Source: Candidatus Melainabacteria bacterium
Lineage (GTDB): Bacteria; Cyanobacteriota; Vampirovibrionia; Obscuribacterales; Obscuribacteraceae
Direction of reading: 5' to 3'
DNA length: 64,000 nucleotides
Assembly: GCA_016716405.1 (NCBI GenBank)
Contig: JADJWK010000002.1
Location: 62,001 to 126,000 of the forward strand
The position numbers and the translations under genes were made by a program. The stretch's first letter is position 1, and every line of letters begins with the position of its first letter. Of the stretch, positions 51,430-59,716 are shown piece after piece. The notes under the pieces are model-generated. The model was not told where the DNA came from, did no database searches, and saw nothing but the letters and a program-made list of their open reading frames with translations.

Positions 51430-52347
51430 TCAGATTGACGGGGCGATTATATGATTGCTCAGAAGCCCGTAGCTCTGGGGATTACAGCGGACTTTCTCGA
51501 TATCCCATTCGGCAAAAGGCGATTTGCGGTTGCGGAGGAGAAAATTGAGCTCACGCTGGATCTCGTACTGGATGTCCCGGGCTATTCGTATGCGCAGTTT
51601 CTTGTCCCGGGCCTGCTCCGGAGAGTAGTTGAGGTAGATTGGCTTGCCGACTTTGATGAGCATCCTCACCGGTAGCGGAATAGCACTGGTTGGGAAAGGC
51701 AACCAGGGAAAGATCGGTGTCACCGGCCAGTATGGCGCGCCCATGACCCTGGCTACTTTATCCATTCGAGCCAGAAGAGGATAGATCTCGTCACCACCCA
51801 CGGTGGTAACCGGAATGATCGGCGAATTTGTCTCGATTGCCTCTTTTACAAAGCCAGGATGAAAATCGCAGAGCCTGTAGCGTTGCGAAAACGGCTTGCC
51901 GGTGCCTCTGGTGCCCTCGGGGTAGATACCGACGATCTCGTCATTCTCCAGGAGCTCCCGGGCAATCTCGTGGCTGGCGGGAACGCCTCCGGAGGACCTG
52001 AAGACGTGGCCGGTGAGGGGCGCCGAAAGCAGATAGTCGACCACGAGGAAGCGGATTCGTCTGGGATGCTTGTGCAGGTGATAGTTGGCGCAGCAGAGCA
52101 TCCAGGCATCCACCGGCAGGACCCCGGAATGGTTGCCGACAATAAGGGCCCGGCCTTCATCGGGGATATTCTCGATCCCGATGGTCTGGACCTTGAAGAA
52201 TTCCTCGTAGAAAAATCGGAAAAAGGGCTCATAGGTCAGGAAAGAATCCAGGTCGAAACCATAATCATCCTCCTGATGCTCGTAGCGCCAGCAGAAGTCC
52301 TTTCGCGGGTCGACCCGCTTGAGTATGTTTTGGGCAAAGCGCCACAT
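51430..52347 (-). CDS. PlsC-type lysophospholipid acyltransferase
   Basis: 305 aa. The acyltransferase motifs are present: I, NHSGVLPVDAW (NH-x4-D, near residues 72-78); III, GIYPEGTRGTGKPF (EGTR); and IV, ITTVGG-like (IIPVTTVGGDEI). An N-terminal region of about 40 residues (DPRKDFCWRYEHQEDDYGFD) is typical of the membrane-associated DAGAT/hemolysin-like subgroup. It adds an acyl chain to a lysophospholipid or alcohol. Stand-alone; its substrate is not known. The stop is 26 bp past the LVIVD gene's start. Confidence 0.85.
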   Translation of the reverse strand: MWRFAQNILKRVDPRKDFCWRYEHQEDDYGFDLDSFLTYEPFFRFFYEEFFKVQTIGIENIPDEGRALIVGNHSGVLPVDAWMLCCANYHLHKHPRRIRFLVVDYLLSAPLTGHVFRSSGGVPASHEIARELLENDEIVGIYPEGTRGTGKPFSQRYRLCDFHPGFVKEAIETNSPIIPVTTVGGDEIYPLLARMDKVARVMGAPYWPVTPIFPWLPFPTSAIPLPVRMLIKVGKPIYLNYSPEQARDKKLRIRIARDIQYEIQRELNFLLRNRKSPFAEWDIEKVRCNPQSYGLLSNHIIAPSI

Positions 52348-52741
52348 CGTCTCTTCTTTTGTCCTTCCTTTCAGGTATACCTGTCACCGGTCACATCTTC
52401 GCAACTTCCACTCTACCCCCGGCACGCCCGGAATGCATCTATCCACAGGCTGACTCGAATGAGTAGTTCTCGGCGAATAGGCCCTGTGAGGACGAGCCCG
52501 TGAAGCGCTGTTCGCCTGGATTATCCGGATCATCCTTCGGGCCGATGCCGAAAGCGGTGGGGAAGGCGAGCCCTCGCTCCACCGGGGGGCAGTTTTTCGA
52601 GACTCGGGCGGCGAACCGCCCGGTCATTATATCGATATATGGTCGAGCCCGACGTATAAAATGACAAGACGGTCGTGAATGTGATTAGAGCGCCACCGGT
52701 TCAGGTATGTACTATAAATCGGACATTGATGGGGATTTCCA
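52348..52741. other. 394-bp intergenic region
   Basis: No gene is firmly supported. A 62-aa minus-strand frame (52439-52627) is possible but has no family match. A perfect 12-bp palindrome TATATCGATATA lies at 52628-52639, about 100 bp before the downstream secreted-protein gene, and could be an operator. AT-rich TATAAAAT-like bases follow at about 52655. Confidence 0.4.
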
Positions 52742-53455
52742 ATGAAGACCAGGAAAACAGTCGCTTTAACGTTCTCGTTCTTTCTCCTCTCAAATGGCTT
52801 TGCGGCGCTTCCGGCAGGCGCCGGCGAGATCGAGCAAATGCTCAAGAATATCGTCGAGAAAAAGGTCTTGAAAAAGGGCGGCACCAATCCGGCACAAGCT
52901 AACACAATCAATAACATCAATGCCATGGAGTCATCTTTGACCCAGCAGATTACCGACGGCGCGGCGGCAGGGAAAATCACCGCCATCGAGGAGACCGAGC
53001 TGCGAGCCCAGTTGAGCAAGATCGCCCAGCAAAAGGCTTCCGCCCTTGCCGACGGCAAATATAACGATCCCGAGGTGATCAGCCTGCTTGGCGAGATGAA
53101 TTCGCTTGGAGAGAAGATCAAGTCGTACACCGACAATACCAGTGTGACCTCCGCGGCTCCGGCTGCAGCTGCGCCTGCTGCCGTTACGCCTGCGGCTCCG
53201 GCTGCGCCGGTTGCCGCCCCGGTCTCCGGGACGCCTGCCGCCTCCACCGCCATCTATCAACGCATAGCCGATGGTCTCGCCTCAGGGAAGATCAGCAGGG
53301 ACGAGGCGAATAATCTGTTCAAGATAGAAAGCCGCATACACGATCTCGATACCCAGCTCCGCCGCAATACGCTGGGGGACTTCGAGCGTCAGCGCATGAT
53401 GTTCCGGGAGCTCGAGCAGCTTACCCAGAGTATCGACTCGAAACTCGGTCGGTAG
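52742..53455 (+). CDS. secreted protein with two helical repeat modules (GKIT-type)
   Basis: 237 aa, signal peptide (KTVALTFSFFLLSNGFAALPAGA). Two helical modules share a pattern: ITDGAAAGKITAIEETELRAQLSKI near residues 75-100 and IADGLASGKISRDEANNLFKIESRI near 175-200. They are separated by an Ala/Pro-rich linker (APAAAAPAAVTPAAP). The same pattern recurs in the protein at 55691, so they form a small family. Function unknown, probably envelope structural. GGGG precedes the ATG. Confidence 0.6.
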   Translation: MKTRKTVALTFSFFLLSNGFAALPAGAGEIEQMLKNIVEKKVLKKGGTNPAQANTINNINAMESSLTQQITDGAAAGKITAIEETELRAQLSKIAQQKASALADGKYNDPEVISLLGEMNSLGEKIKSYTDNTSVTSAAPAAAAPAAVTPAAPAAPVAAPVSGTPAASTAIYQRIADGLASGKISRDEANNLFKIESRIHDLDTQLRRNTLGDFERQRMMFRELEQLTQSIDSKLGR

Positions 53456-53465
53456 AAAGAAGAAA

Positions 53466-54260
53466 TCAGGATCGGCCCCCGGCGGCATAGGGCGATCCCG
53501 GGTTGATATCGAGAACAGTGCGTTCCGGCGCGACGATGGCTTCCTCGAACTGGCAGAGCCATTTAGACCCGGGCTGGATCCCTTCGACGGTGTTGCCCGA
53601 GTCGATGACGGGACCGTTTTCCACGAGATAGACCGCGATATTGAAGAGCAGTCTGGCTACCTCGTTGGGAGGCAGCCCTCTGTAATGACATTGCAGATCG
53701 TGCAGACCGATGTCGTCCAGACCGCGAGTGTCCATGAGCATGTCGCCCTCTTCGCCGTTGCCGACCCGGTAGAAGCGAACATTGAGCGACCCTCTTCTCT
53801 GAAGAGGATCGAGTCCGCAATCTTCCATGTAGAGCCTCGGATCGATCACTTGCTGAGAGTGAAGGAAGACCATGGTATGCGGGTTGCTGGTCTCGATCAG
53901 AGCCTGGAGCACGCCATGAAAGAGGCGCAGACGAGTAGGAGCGTCCAGCGGGTAGGCCATCATCTCCGATACAAGGACAGTCTGAATGCAACTCGAAATC
54001 CTCTCTTCGGCATCCTCGCAATTCCAGGACTGCTCGATAGATTCCGCATAGTGACGGGGCTCGCCTCTGGCTTCCGTTTCGATGATTGTTGTTTGCAAAG
54101 GAACAGTGGCCGCTTCGAATTCACACGGGATTTTTGTGTGCAGGAATAGTCCTTCTCCGCCTTTTTCTATGCCCGAGTCAAGCAGCTCTTCGCTTCGAGC
54201 TTGCACGGCGTCGTAATCGATGGGTGTTTTCGCCTGATAGAGAAGCGCGACTGTTTGCAA
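53466..54260 (-). CDS. DUF4261 domain protein
   Basis: 264 aa, soluble. The DUF4261 domain is in the C-terminal half: NVRFYRVGNGEEGDMLMDTRGLDDIGLHDLQCHYRGL, then ENGPVIDSGNTVEGI, and VLDINPGSPYAAGGR at the end. The order of these elements and the ending match the family, found widely in bacteria with unknown function. The gene is convergent with the secreted protein gene (10 bp apart). Confidence 0.8.
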   Translation of the reverse strand: MQTVALLYQAKTPIDYDAVQARSEELLDSGIEKGGEGLFLHTKIPCEFEAATVPLQTTIIETEARGEPRHYAESIEQSWNCEDAEERISSCIQTVLVSEMMAYPLDAPTRLRLFHGVLQALIETSNPHTMVFLHSQQVIDPRLYMEDCGLDPLQRRGSLNVRFYRVGNGEEGDMLMDTRGLDDIGLHDLQCHYRGLPPNEVARLLFNIAVYLVENGPVIDSGNTVEGIQPGSKWLCQFEEAIVAPERTVLDINPGSPYAAGGRS

Positions 54261-54407
54261 TGGATCGTTCCCTTATGACCGGGTGGCTGAGATGGCAATG
54301 AGTTTAGCACAGCCGACTTAATGTTCTTCCGGGGTTTTTCCTGTGGATACCCGGGGGCTTCAGGCTCATCCTGATAGAGCCGTAAAACCGATTCGATAGG
54401 TGTTGCC

Positions 54408-55556
54408 ATGCGTGGTGGACTCAAGCGTTTTGCCCTGGTGGGCTTGTTTTCTCTTGGTTTTCTTTCCCTGGGCTATTTGATTCTGCGTGATGCCGCGCAG
54501 GTTCAGGGGAGTCTTGATCATTTCTGCGTGCGAATGAGCATCCTGGCGACCAGGTGGCTTGAGGATTCCTGGATCAAGCGAGGCCGAGACCTGAGAGCGC
54601 ACAAAGAATATGCTGCTTCAATTGATAGCTTTCTCAAGGCTCTGAAGCTCAATCCGTCTACTCATTGCGATGCTTATCGCGAGCTTGCCGAGCTCAGAGA
54701 GAGCCTGTGGCTTGCCCATCAGTACAACCATGGCGGGAGTTTTGCCGTCGACCTTCTGGTCTCGAGAAAGGATGATTCGGACCGACATTTTTTCAAAGCC
54801 GATCAGGCTCTTGCCAGCACTGGTCTGTCGGTGCCGATGCTGGCAGAGAGGCTGGAGGCGGCCGGGATTCATTGCGACCCGAGAAGAAAGCACGGGGCTA
54901 TGAATTTGAAGCTGACATACTTCGTCCAGGAGTTCGACAGGGACGGACGGAAGCTCTATGACTACCAGGCGATGCCATCGTATAGCTACAGTCTTGGATG
55001 CAGCGATGCTTTCGGCACCCTTAATGTCAGGGAGCGAGGAAGCTCTCTGAGCGCCGGCGACCTGCGGTCCGCGATTCTTGCGAGCATCGACCGGCTGGCT
55101 CTCGATACCCGGCGGACAGCCGGACTGGACCTCGATGCGATTACTCGTAGACTCGACATGGTACCGTATCTGGGGATTCGCAAAGTCAAACTCGCGCTCG
55201 AGACCGGTCCGATGTGGACGCCAAACCAGAAAGAGCGCGATCAATACAATAATATGATCCGGGCTGCCGGTCTCGAGCTCGTCGATGAAGCCCCTCAGGC
55301 GCGCCATGACTACTGTCTTCTCCGGGACAGGGAGGATCTCATGAAATGTCCTTACAATGCAGCCTGGGAATACCGGAGCAGCTTCGAATGTGTCCGATAT
55401 GATACTTTCAATCGGGAGACTGTATCTGATTGCGGTGGTGGCGGCGGCTATGTCGATGTGACCGAAAGCGGAAGAGCAGACCGAATCTGTCACCGGAATG
55501 TCACCGACCGGCTCAGCCAGTTTCTCGGCGAGGTTGAGAAGGCGCGGGACTGGTAA
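54408..55556 (+). CDS. hypothetical membrane-anchored TPR-like protein
   Basis: 382 aa. One N-terminal TM segment (FALVGLFSLGFLSLGYLIL), then a possible single TPR unit (RAHKEYAASIDSFLKALKLNPSTHCDAY). The rest is an extracytoplasmic domain with several Cys and strand-rich segments, for example LKLTYFVQEFDRDGRKLY, and CGGGGGYVDVTESGR near the C-terminus. No known domain beyond the TPR-like region. It stands between the DUF4261 gene (divergent) and the repeat-module protein. Confidence 0.5.
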   Translation: MRGGLKRFALVGLFSLGFLSLGYLILRDAAQVQGSLDHFCVRMSILATRWLEDSWIKRGRDLRAHKEYAASIDSFLKALKLNPSTHCDAYRELAELRESLWLAHQYNHGGSFAVDLLVSRKDDSDRHFFKADQALASTGLSVPMLAERLEAAGIHCDPRRKHGAMNLKLTYFVQEFDRDGRKLYDYQAMPSYSYSLGCSDAFGTLNVRERGSSLSAGDLRSAILASIDRLALDTRRTAGLDLDAITRRLDMVPYLGIRKVKLALETGPMWTPNQKERDQYNNMIRAAGLELVDEAPQARHDYCLLRDREDLMKCPYNAAWEYRSSFECVRYDTFNRETVSDCGGGGGYVDVTESGRADRICHRNVTDRLSQFLGEVEKARDW

Positions 55557-55690
55557 TCCCGGTCGCGACCGATCTGCCAAACAGTGCCGAGGCGGCTGCG
55601 ACGCCCAGAGTTTTTGAATGTTCCCGAAGAAAATGGAATCAATTTCGAATCATGGGCGTCTCCCTGCTCATTCGGCATGAGGATAACCCA

Positions 55691-56416
55691 ATGAAAAGAA
55701 TCGCACTCGCTTTAATCGCATCGGCAGCATTTACCCTTCCTGCAAACGCGCAGAGCTTCAATGGGCTTGCCAGCTTCCAGCACTGGAACCTGAACACCAT
55801 GACCAGCGACGAGCAGGCACGCATCAATCGTGGTGGCAGAAACGGCAGCCTCACCCAGAACGAGGCATCCAAACTGCAAGCCCAGTTGAACCGGGTCAAC
55901 GATCTGAAACGCAGGCTCAGCGCCAACGGACTCACCTATGCCGAGCGCCAGAAGATAGATAACGAGCTCGACAGATTGGCTGAGAGAATCTTCCGCGAGT
56001 CAAGCGACAATCAGAGGGCAAACTGGCTTGGCTCGCAGCCCCAGAGCTGGACCAGCAATTTCTTCAGCAAGCCTCTTCTCAATGGCAGCCGCAACATCAA
56101 TACCGCTAACGAGCAAGCTCGCATCAGTGCCGGTCTGCGCAACGGCAACCTGACCAGAGCCGAGGCTGCCAGGCTGCAGAAAAAGCTCAATGAGATCATC
56201 AGTCTCAAGAACAGGCTTTCCCGCGGCGGACTGACCGTGGCCGAGCGCTCTCGTATCGATGCGCGGCTCGACGCCCTGAGCGGCGAGATCCGGGCTCAAA
56301 GCACCGACAATCAGGTCGCGGGAAGAAACAGGTACGAAGAAGGCTTCAGAAACGACTACAAGAGAGACCGATTCAGCTACCGGAACAATCAGGACCGGAA
56401 TGACCGATGGAGATAG
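55691..56416 (+). CDS. secreted protein with two tandem GxLT-type helical modules
   Basis: About 241 aa from ATG 55691, signal peptide ending at ANA (ALALIASAAFTLPANA). Two modules of about 65 residues repeat: QARINRGGRNGSLTQNEASKLQ...GLTYAERQKIDNELDRL and QARISAGLRNGNLTRAEAARLQ...GLTVAERSRIDARLDAL. The pattern (R-I-x2-G-x3-G-x-L-T-x2-E-A) also appears in the protein at 52742. The C-terminus is Arg/Asn/Asp-rich (RDRFSYRNNQDRNDR). Upstream ATGs would extend the signal peptide and are rejected. A terminator follows. Confidence 0.65.
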   Translation: MKRIALALIASAAFTLPANAQSFNGLASFQHWNLNTMTSDEQARINRGGRNGSLTQNEASKLQAQLNRVNDLKRRLSANGLTYAERQKIDNELDRLAERIFRESSDNQRANWLGSQPQSWTSNFFSKPLLNGSRNINTANEQARISAGLRNGNLTRAEAARLQKKLNEIISLKNRLSRGGLTVAERSRIDARLDALSGEIRAQSTDNQVAGRNRYEEGFRNDYKRDRFSYRNNQDRNDRWR

Positions 56417-56478
56417 TGCCGATAATCCCCTGAAAGTCAACCCCGCAAGTTAACCCTGTGCTGCCTGTGCATGGGAGA

Positions 56479-56513
56479 GAAGCCCACCGATACGAGCCGG
56501 TGGGCTTCTTATT
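56479..56513 (+). terminator. rho-independent terminator
   Basis: Perfect 11-bp stem GAAGCCCACCG / CGGTGGGCTTC (56479-56489 and 56498-56508) with an 8-nt loop, then TTATT. It lies 62 bp after the repeat-module gene, between that gene and the convergent DUF1254 gene. Confidence 0.8.
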
Positions 56514-56532
56514 GGTTGCAGGAATCTGCTTG

Positions 56533-57909
56533 CTACTTCCTCTTTTTCACCGGTGGTGGCGACCACTTGCCCGATAGGACATCGACCCGAGGGGCATAGA
56601 GCCGCATGGTCAGGGTGATGGGACCGCTCTTGCCGGAAGGAAGCCAGTTGGATTCCAGATCCTTGCCGGGAGACTCGCTCTCTACATACAGGTCGAGAGA
56701 GCCGTCCTGGTTGTATTTGAGATCATCGCGGTCACCGATGGCGAAGCGATTGATCGAGTTGGGCACAGGGAAGCCGTCACCATCGTAGAGAGTCACGGAC
56801 CAGAAGGCGTCCACCGGCGGCATGGACTCTTTCGCGAAATGAATGGTGTATTTTTTGTCGGCGTTCAGAGGCTCGCCATCGGCGTCGGTGAGGTTGAGAG
56901 GATAGACCGCGTCAAGGACCTGGTTGGCTCCCAGGCCGAGAAGCGCCACCACAGCCCGTTTGAAATACGAGATGCCATAGGCTCCCATGGTCTCGAGATT
57001 CATCTGCCAGCCATTCACGACTCTGGCAATGCTGGGAGCCAGGTCTTTGATGGTCTGAACGGCGAAGGCGATTCCTTCTTCGAAGGCTTTCTTGCTCTCG
57101 GCATCGAGTTTGTCGAAGTTGAAGTCCTCTCCGGGCACCAGACCGATGCGCCGGATTCTGAGCAGGATCGAGCCATCCGCCATATGAGGCGGATGCTTTT
57201 TCATGAGCCTGGCTGCCTGCTCGAAGAAGTCTTTTGCGGACATCCTGGCCACTTGAATCATCGGTGGCGTCTTCATGTCCACCGTGGTATCGATCATGGT
57301 AGGAGGAGCGGCGTACTTCTTGCCAAGCTGCGAAAGGGGTGTCACGGTAAAACCATCCTGGACTTTGTGGACGTTCTGGTAGTCCTTCGGTCCGTTGGTC
57401 TGGGTCCGGCCGATCACCCAGATATATGGGGTCGGCGCGTCTATGCGGACGGCTCCTTCGGGAAGTTTGCCGGTCCAGCCTGGGCTGGCGACGACGAACT
57501 GTCCGTCTCCGGTGCCCGATGTGCGTTTGCCCGGGACAGCGAAGCAGTCGGTCCACATGTCGTACATGGGCAGCAGGTAGTAGCGCCCGGCTGTGTCCGG
57601 CACTGATACTACCAGAGGCTCTTTGCTCACATCGAGCCAGGCTATGGAATACAGGGTGTCGAAATTGGGGCGGATTACTTCTTTGAAATTGGCATCAGGA
57701 AAGGTCCGGAAGTGGTGGAATTCGTTCATCGGGCCTGATGCGGGCTTCGCGTTCGCCTCGATATTGGTTCCCTGCAGCCTTGTGAGCTCCATCAAAACCA
57801 GCGGATATGCATAGATATAGGCTTCGGCGGCGATCTGCTTGATCTCTTCGAATCCAAGCTTTTCGGTCTCGGTTTTTTTGAGTGCTCCCGCCAGGGTTGT
57901 TAGGATCAT
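56533..57909 (-). CDS. DUF1254/DUF1214 domain protein
   Basis: 458 aa. N-terminal DUF1254 pattern: AAEAYIYAYPLVLMELTR, PNFDTLYSIAWLDVSKEPLVVSVPD and GRYYLLPMYDMWTDCFAVPG. C-terminal DUF1214 pattern: ADKKYTIHFAKESMPPVDAFWSVTLYD and NWLPSGKSGPITLTMRLYAP. Such proteins are often secreted or cytosolic with unknown activity. The protein starts without a clear signal peptide (MILTTLAGALKKTETEK). It is isolated between the terminator and the GT-C-like pair. Confidence 0.88.
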   Translation of the reverse strand: MILTTLAGALKKTETEKLGFEEIKQIAAEAYIYAYPLVLMELTRLQGTNIEANAKPASGPMNEFHHFRTFPDANFKEVIRPNFDTLYSIAWLDVSKEPLVVSVPDTAGRYYLLPMYDMWTDCFAVPGKRTSGTGDGQFVVASPGWTGKLPEGAVRIDAPTPYIWVIGRTQTNGPKDYQNVHKVQDGFTVTPLSQLGKKYAAPPTMIDTTVDMKTPPMIQVARMSAKDFFEQAARLMKKHPPHMADGSILLRIRRIGLVPGEDFNFDKLDAESKKAFEEGIAFAVQTIKDLAPSIARVVNGWQMNLETMGAYGISYFKRAVVALLGLGANQVLDAVYPLNLTDADGEPLNADKKYTIHFAKESMPPVDAFWSVTLYDGDGFPVPNSINRFAIGDRDDLKYNQDGSLDLYVESESPGKDLESNWLPSGKSGPITLTMRLYAPRVDVLSGKWSPPPVKKRK

Positions 57910-58042
57910 GATTGGATACCTGTGGTATGTGACTCGGATATTCTATTCGCTTGGCAGGTCCTTTTATTTAGTCTTAGCGCGGATTTTTTTCCTCGTTCTC
58001 CGGATCCTGGCCCTGGTCTGCGCCGGGACCAGGAATGTCTCG

Positions 58043-59716
58043 TCAGCGAGGCGAGCCCGCGGCGCGCCGGTAGATGACATATCCGTCTGCTTCTCCGAGC
58101 TTGTCAAAGCGACCGGTGAGAGCGCGACCGGTGAAGTCGTGCTCTTCGAGCCAGGAGCGCAGGGAGCCTGTTTTGATGATGAGCAGTGTTGGATGGAACT
58201 TGTCTATGTCCTCGATGCACTCGTCTATGTATTGCTTCTGCAGGGCGGCAAATTTGCTTTTCCAGAGGTCCGGACGACTCTCGCGGATATGGTGGAAGCA
58301 GCGGAGCCGAGCTTGGTCGAGATGCCGCAGCACCTGGGTGCGCCCGAGTTGCAGAAGCAGGGCGCAGCCGGGCTCGGTATTGTCGGCGATCACTGCCACC
58401 GGGTCGCCGGGGCGGCTGTATCGAAGGACGTATTGATTGAGGTAGCAGAGATCCGATTGCGGGCTGGTCATAGGGAAACCCATGCTTTCCAGATTGACAA
58501 TGTTCTCGCCCGCCAGGGCGATAACCTCGCGCAGGCACAGGTTCAACGTCAAGATAGCCGAGACGACAACGATAGCCACAGAACCGATGCTGACCACGAG
58601 CTGTCCGAGCTTTTCTCTTTTCCCATATGGGAGCAAATACGCGAAAGCAGAGGCAAAGAGCAGTCTTCCGCTCTCGAATACAAGCAGGACCGCCAGAAGG
58701 CTTGCCGCCATGGACAGTGGCAGGAGGTGATAGGGCCAGCCTTTTGCCTGGGCGAAATAGACTGCGGCGCATCCGAGCATCAAGACCACCATCGGTATCA
58801 GCAGGCGGCTCGCTTTGAAAAGCATAGATGAGGCAATGGCGCAGGCACCAGCCAGATAGATCAGATGTTGCGAGCCGGTAGCAGGATAGTTGAGAAGATA
58901 GATCGTGGACTTCTCGAAGACGGCGTAGCCGAATAGATAAGTCGGGACAGCCAGGTCGAAGTAGGCATGTCTTGCTGCCGGCGGCATCATCAGGATAGCC
59001 AGCCCGTAGAGGATGAAGGCTGCGCCAACGCCTGCCATCTCGGGGCGTTTGAGGGTCGCGAGTCTCCCGGTGGAGATCAGAAAGTAGACCTCGGTGGCAA
59101 GGGGGATGAGAAGAAACCATGGTTTGAGGCAAAAGCCGAGACCTGCTATCAGACCGATGATGGCAGCGGCAAATCTGTTCGAGCCATTGCCCTGGTAGGC
59201 AGACCAGCGCAGGAGGAAAAAGGGCAGGCAGGCAAGCATCATCAGATGCTCGCGCTGCCCGAAGTTGAACAGTGATACCAGCCTGTGCAAGGAGATGAAC
59301 AGCCCATGGAAGGGGATACTGGCTGCCAGCACCGCTGCCGACAGCCGGGCCTGTTTATCGGCTATTCTCGTGCCTGCATAGAGAGATGAGAGGGTGCTGT
59401 AACAGATGAGCCCATAGACTGTGAAGGAGAAGGCTGCCGGTGCCGGGATATGAAAGAGCTCCGCTACCATTGCCGGTATCGCGCCGAGATAGCAGATGAG
59501 GGGCGGATTGTTGTCGACCATGTCGATATAGAGTGTCTTGCCTTCCAGGAGCATCTTGCCGATAGTGACATAGAGCGCCTGATCGAAGCCTATCCTGAGA
59601 GGGTGCAGCAAGAGGATGAAAAGCTGGCACCCAAGCCCCAGGACGGCAACGATAATCAGCGCCGGTATCAAGATCCTGCCGAGGTCACTTCTGTCAGTGG
59701 TGTCGCCCGCGCTCAT
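58043..59716 (-). CDS. GT-C-like polytopic membrane protein (PMT/ArnT-like)
   Basis: 557 aa with about eleven TM helices. The first extracytoplasmic loop carries DNNPP (residues 68-72) after LEGKTLYIDMV, the acidic motif position of GT39/ArnT-type glycosyltransferases that use polyprenyl-phosphate sugars. The C-terminal 120 residues form an extracytoplasmic domain (PVAVIADNTEPGCALLLQLGRTQVL). Transfer of a sugar to lipid or protein on the outer face is inferred. It overlaps the paralogous gene at 59713 by 4 bp. Confidence 0.65.
   Translation of the reverse strand: MSAGDTTDRSDLGRILIPALIIVAVLGLGCQLFILLLHPLRIGFDQALYVTIGKMLLEGKTLYIDMVDNNPPLICYLGAIPAMVAELFHIPAPAAFSFTVYGLICYSTLSSLYAGTRIADKQARLSAAVLAASIPFHGLFISLHRLVSLFNFGQREHLMMLACLPFFLLRWSAYQGNGSNRFAAAIIGLIAGLGFCLKPWFLLIPLATEVYFLISTGRLATLKRPEMAGVGAAFILYGLAILMMPPAARHAYFDLAVPTYLFGYAVFEKSTIYLLNYPATGSQHLIYLAGACAIASSMLFKASRLLIPMVVLMLGCAAVYFAQAKGWPYHLLPLSMAASLLAVLLVFESGRLLFASAFAYLLPYGKREKLGQLVVSIGSVAIVVVSAILTLNLCLREVIALAGENIVNLESMGFPMTSPQSDLCYLNQYVLRYSRPGDPVAVIADNTEPGCALLLQLGRTQVLRHLDQARLRCFHHIRESRPDLWKSKFAALQKQYIDECIEDIDKFHPTLLIIKTGSLRSWLEEHDFTGRALTGRFDKLGEADGYVIYRRAAGSPR

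Noticed and set aside
57839..58831. 330-aa plus-strand open frame
   Set aside because: It spans the start of the DUF1254 gene and lies antisense to the GT-C-like gene. Its translation has no domain and its middle is rich in Arg/Asp/Glu without structure.
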